Shown here: positions 32,472-32,502 of the stretch, in pieces
How the letters are laid out: every line of letters begins with the position of its first letter
How positions within the stretch are numbered: the first letter of the stretch is position 1
Source: Clostridium sp.
GTDB lineage: Bacteria > Bacillota_A > Clostridia > Lachnospirales > Lachnospiraceae
Assembly (NCBI GenBank): GCA_023666975.1
Contig: JAMPAW010000026.1
Location: forward strand, 1 to 32,502
Reading direction: 5' to 3'
DNA length: 32,502 nt
The notes under the pieces: model-generated
The model's input: only the letters and a program-made list of their open reading frames with translations
Databases searched by the model: none
What the model was told of the DNA's origin: nothing
Translations under genes and position numbers: made by a program

Positions 32472-32502
32472 CCATATGTTAAAATGGGTATCGTGAAAAA
32501 TC

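Noticed and set aside
1..32502. CRISPR arrays, rRNA, tRNA genes or transposon inverted repeats
   Set aside because: No regularly spaced repeats, conserved rRNA text, cloverleaf or terminal inverted repeats around a transposase were seen on either strand.

Overview
The window looks like a Firmicutes chromosome, most likely Lachnospiraceae/Clostridia. The signs are strong AGGAGG-type ribosome sites, several textbook TTGACA-17-TATAAT promoters, and a mosaic of a moderately GC-rich core segment (about 5.1-9.7 kb) inside very AT-rich accessory DNA. No rRNA, tRNA or CRISPR array was found. Nearly everything left of 29.7 kb is on the minus strand, except the AraC regulator.

Layout. (1) 1-5 kb: the start of a DUF1848 protein, a CPBP protease remnant, an Rpn-type PD-(D/E)XK protein, the broken C-terminus of a UvrD-like helicase, a GNAT acetyltransferase, a small P-loop kinase-like protein, and an exported protein built from two copies of one repeat. 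(2) 5.1-9.7 kb, core-like: a secreted GH53 endo-beta-1,4-galactanase lipoprotein, its divergent AraC regulator, and hisS. (3) 9.8-15.4 kb: a tightly packed minus-strand run (tandem GNAT, GNAT, methyltransferase, histidine phosphatase, and an SF1 helicase with a C-terminal nuclease-like domain). (4) 15.4-16.5 kb: a graveyard of a type I restriction locus, with fragments of a winged-helix protein, HsdS and HsdR.

(5) 16.7-21.7 kb: the most interesting part, an intact, very AT-rich four-gene operon with overlapping ends and its own promoter. In order of transcription it encodes a DNA methyltransferase, a Rad50/SMC-like ABC ATPase with a four-cysteine apex, a small probable winged-helix 'middle' protein, and a PD-(D/E)XK nuclease. 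The last three resemble Lamassu/Ddm or ABC-three-component defence modules. Adding a methyltransferase suggests a hybrid of restriction-modification and SMC-type sensing.

(6) 21.8-25.5 kb: small-molecule-modifying genes (methyltransferase, cytidine deaminase, two GNATs, nucleotidyltransferase) and a frameshifted CPBP protease. (7) 25.6-30.5 kb: an integrative mobilizable element with a MobV relaxase, a candidate oriT, a MobC gene interrupted by an in-frame stop, a tyrosine integrase, an excisionase-like protein and a divergent XRE regulator, with repeated operators between the last two. (8) 30.8-32.4 kb: a plus-strand three-gene operon of unknown function (four-helix membrane protein, single-helix protein, coiled-coil-tailed protein) behind a perfect consensus promoter and ending in a strong terminator. 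A related block of about 90 bp occurs at 16.54-16.62 kb and 30.55-30.64 kb in the same orientation, enclosing the four-gene operon and the mobile element.
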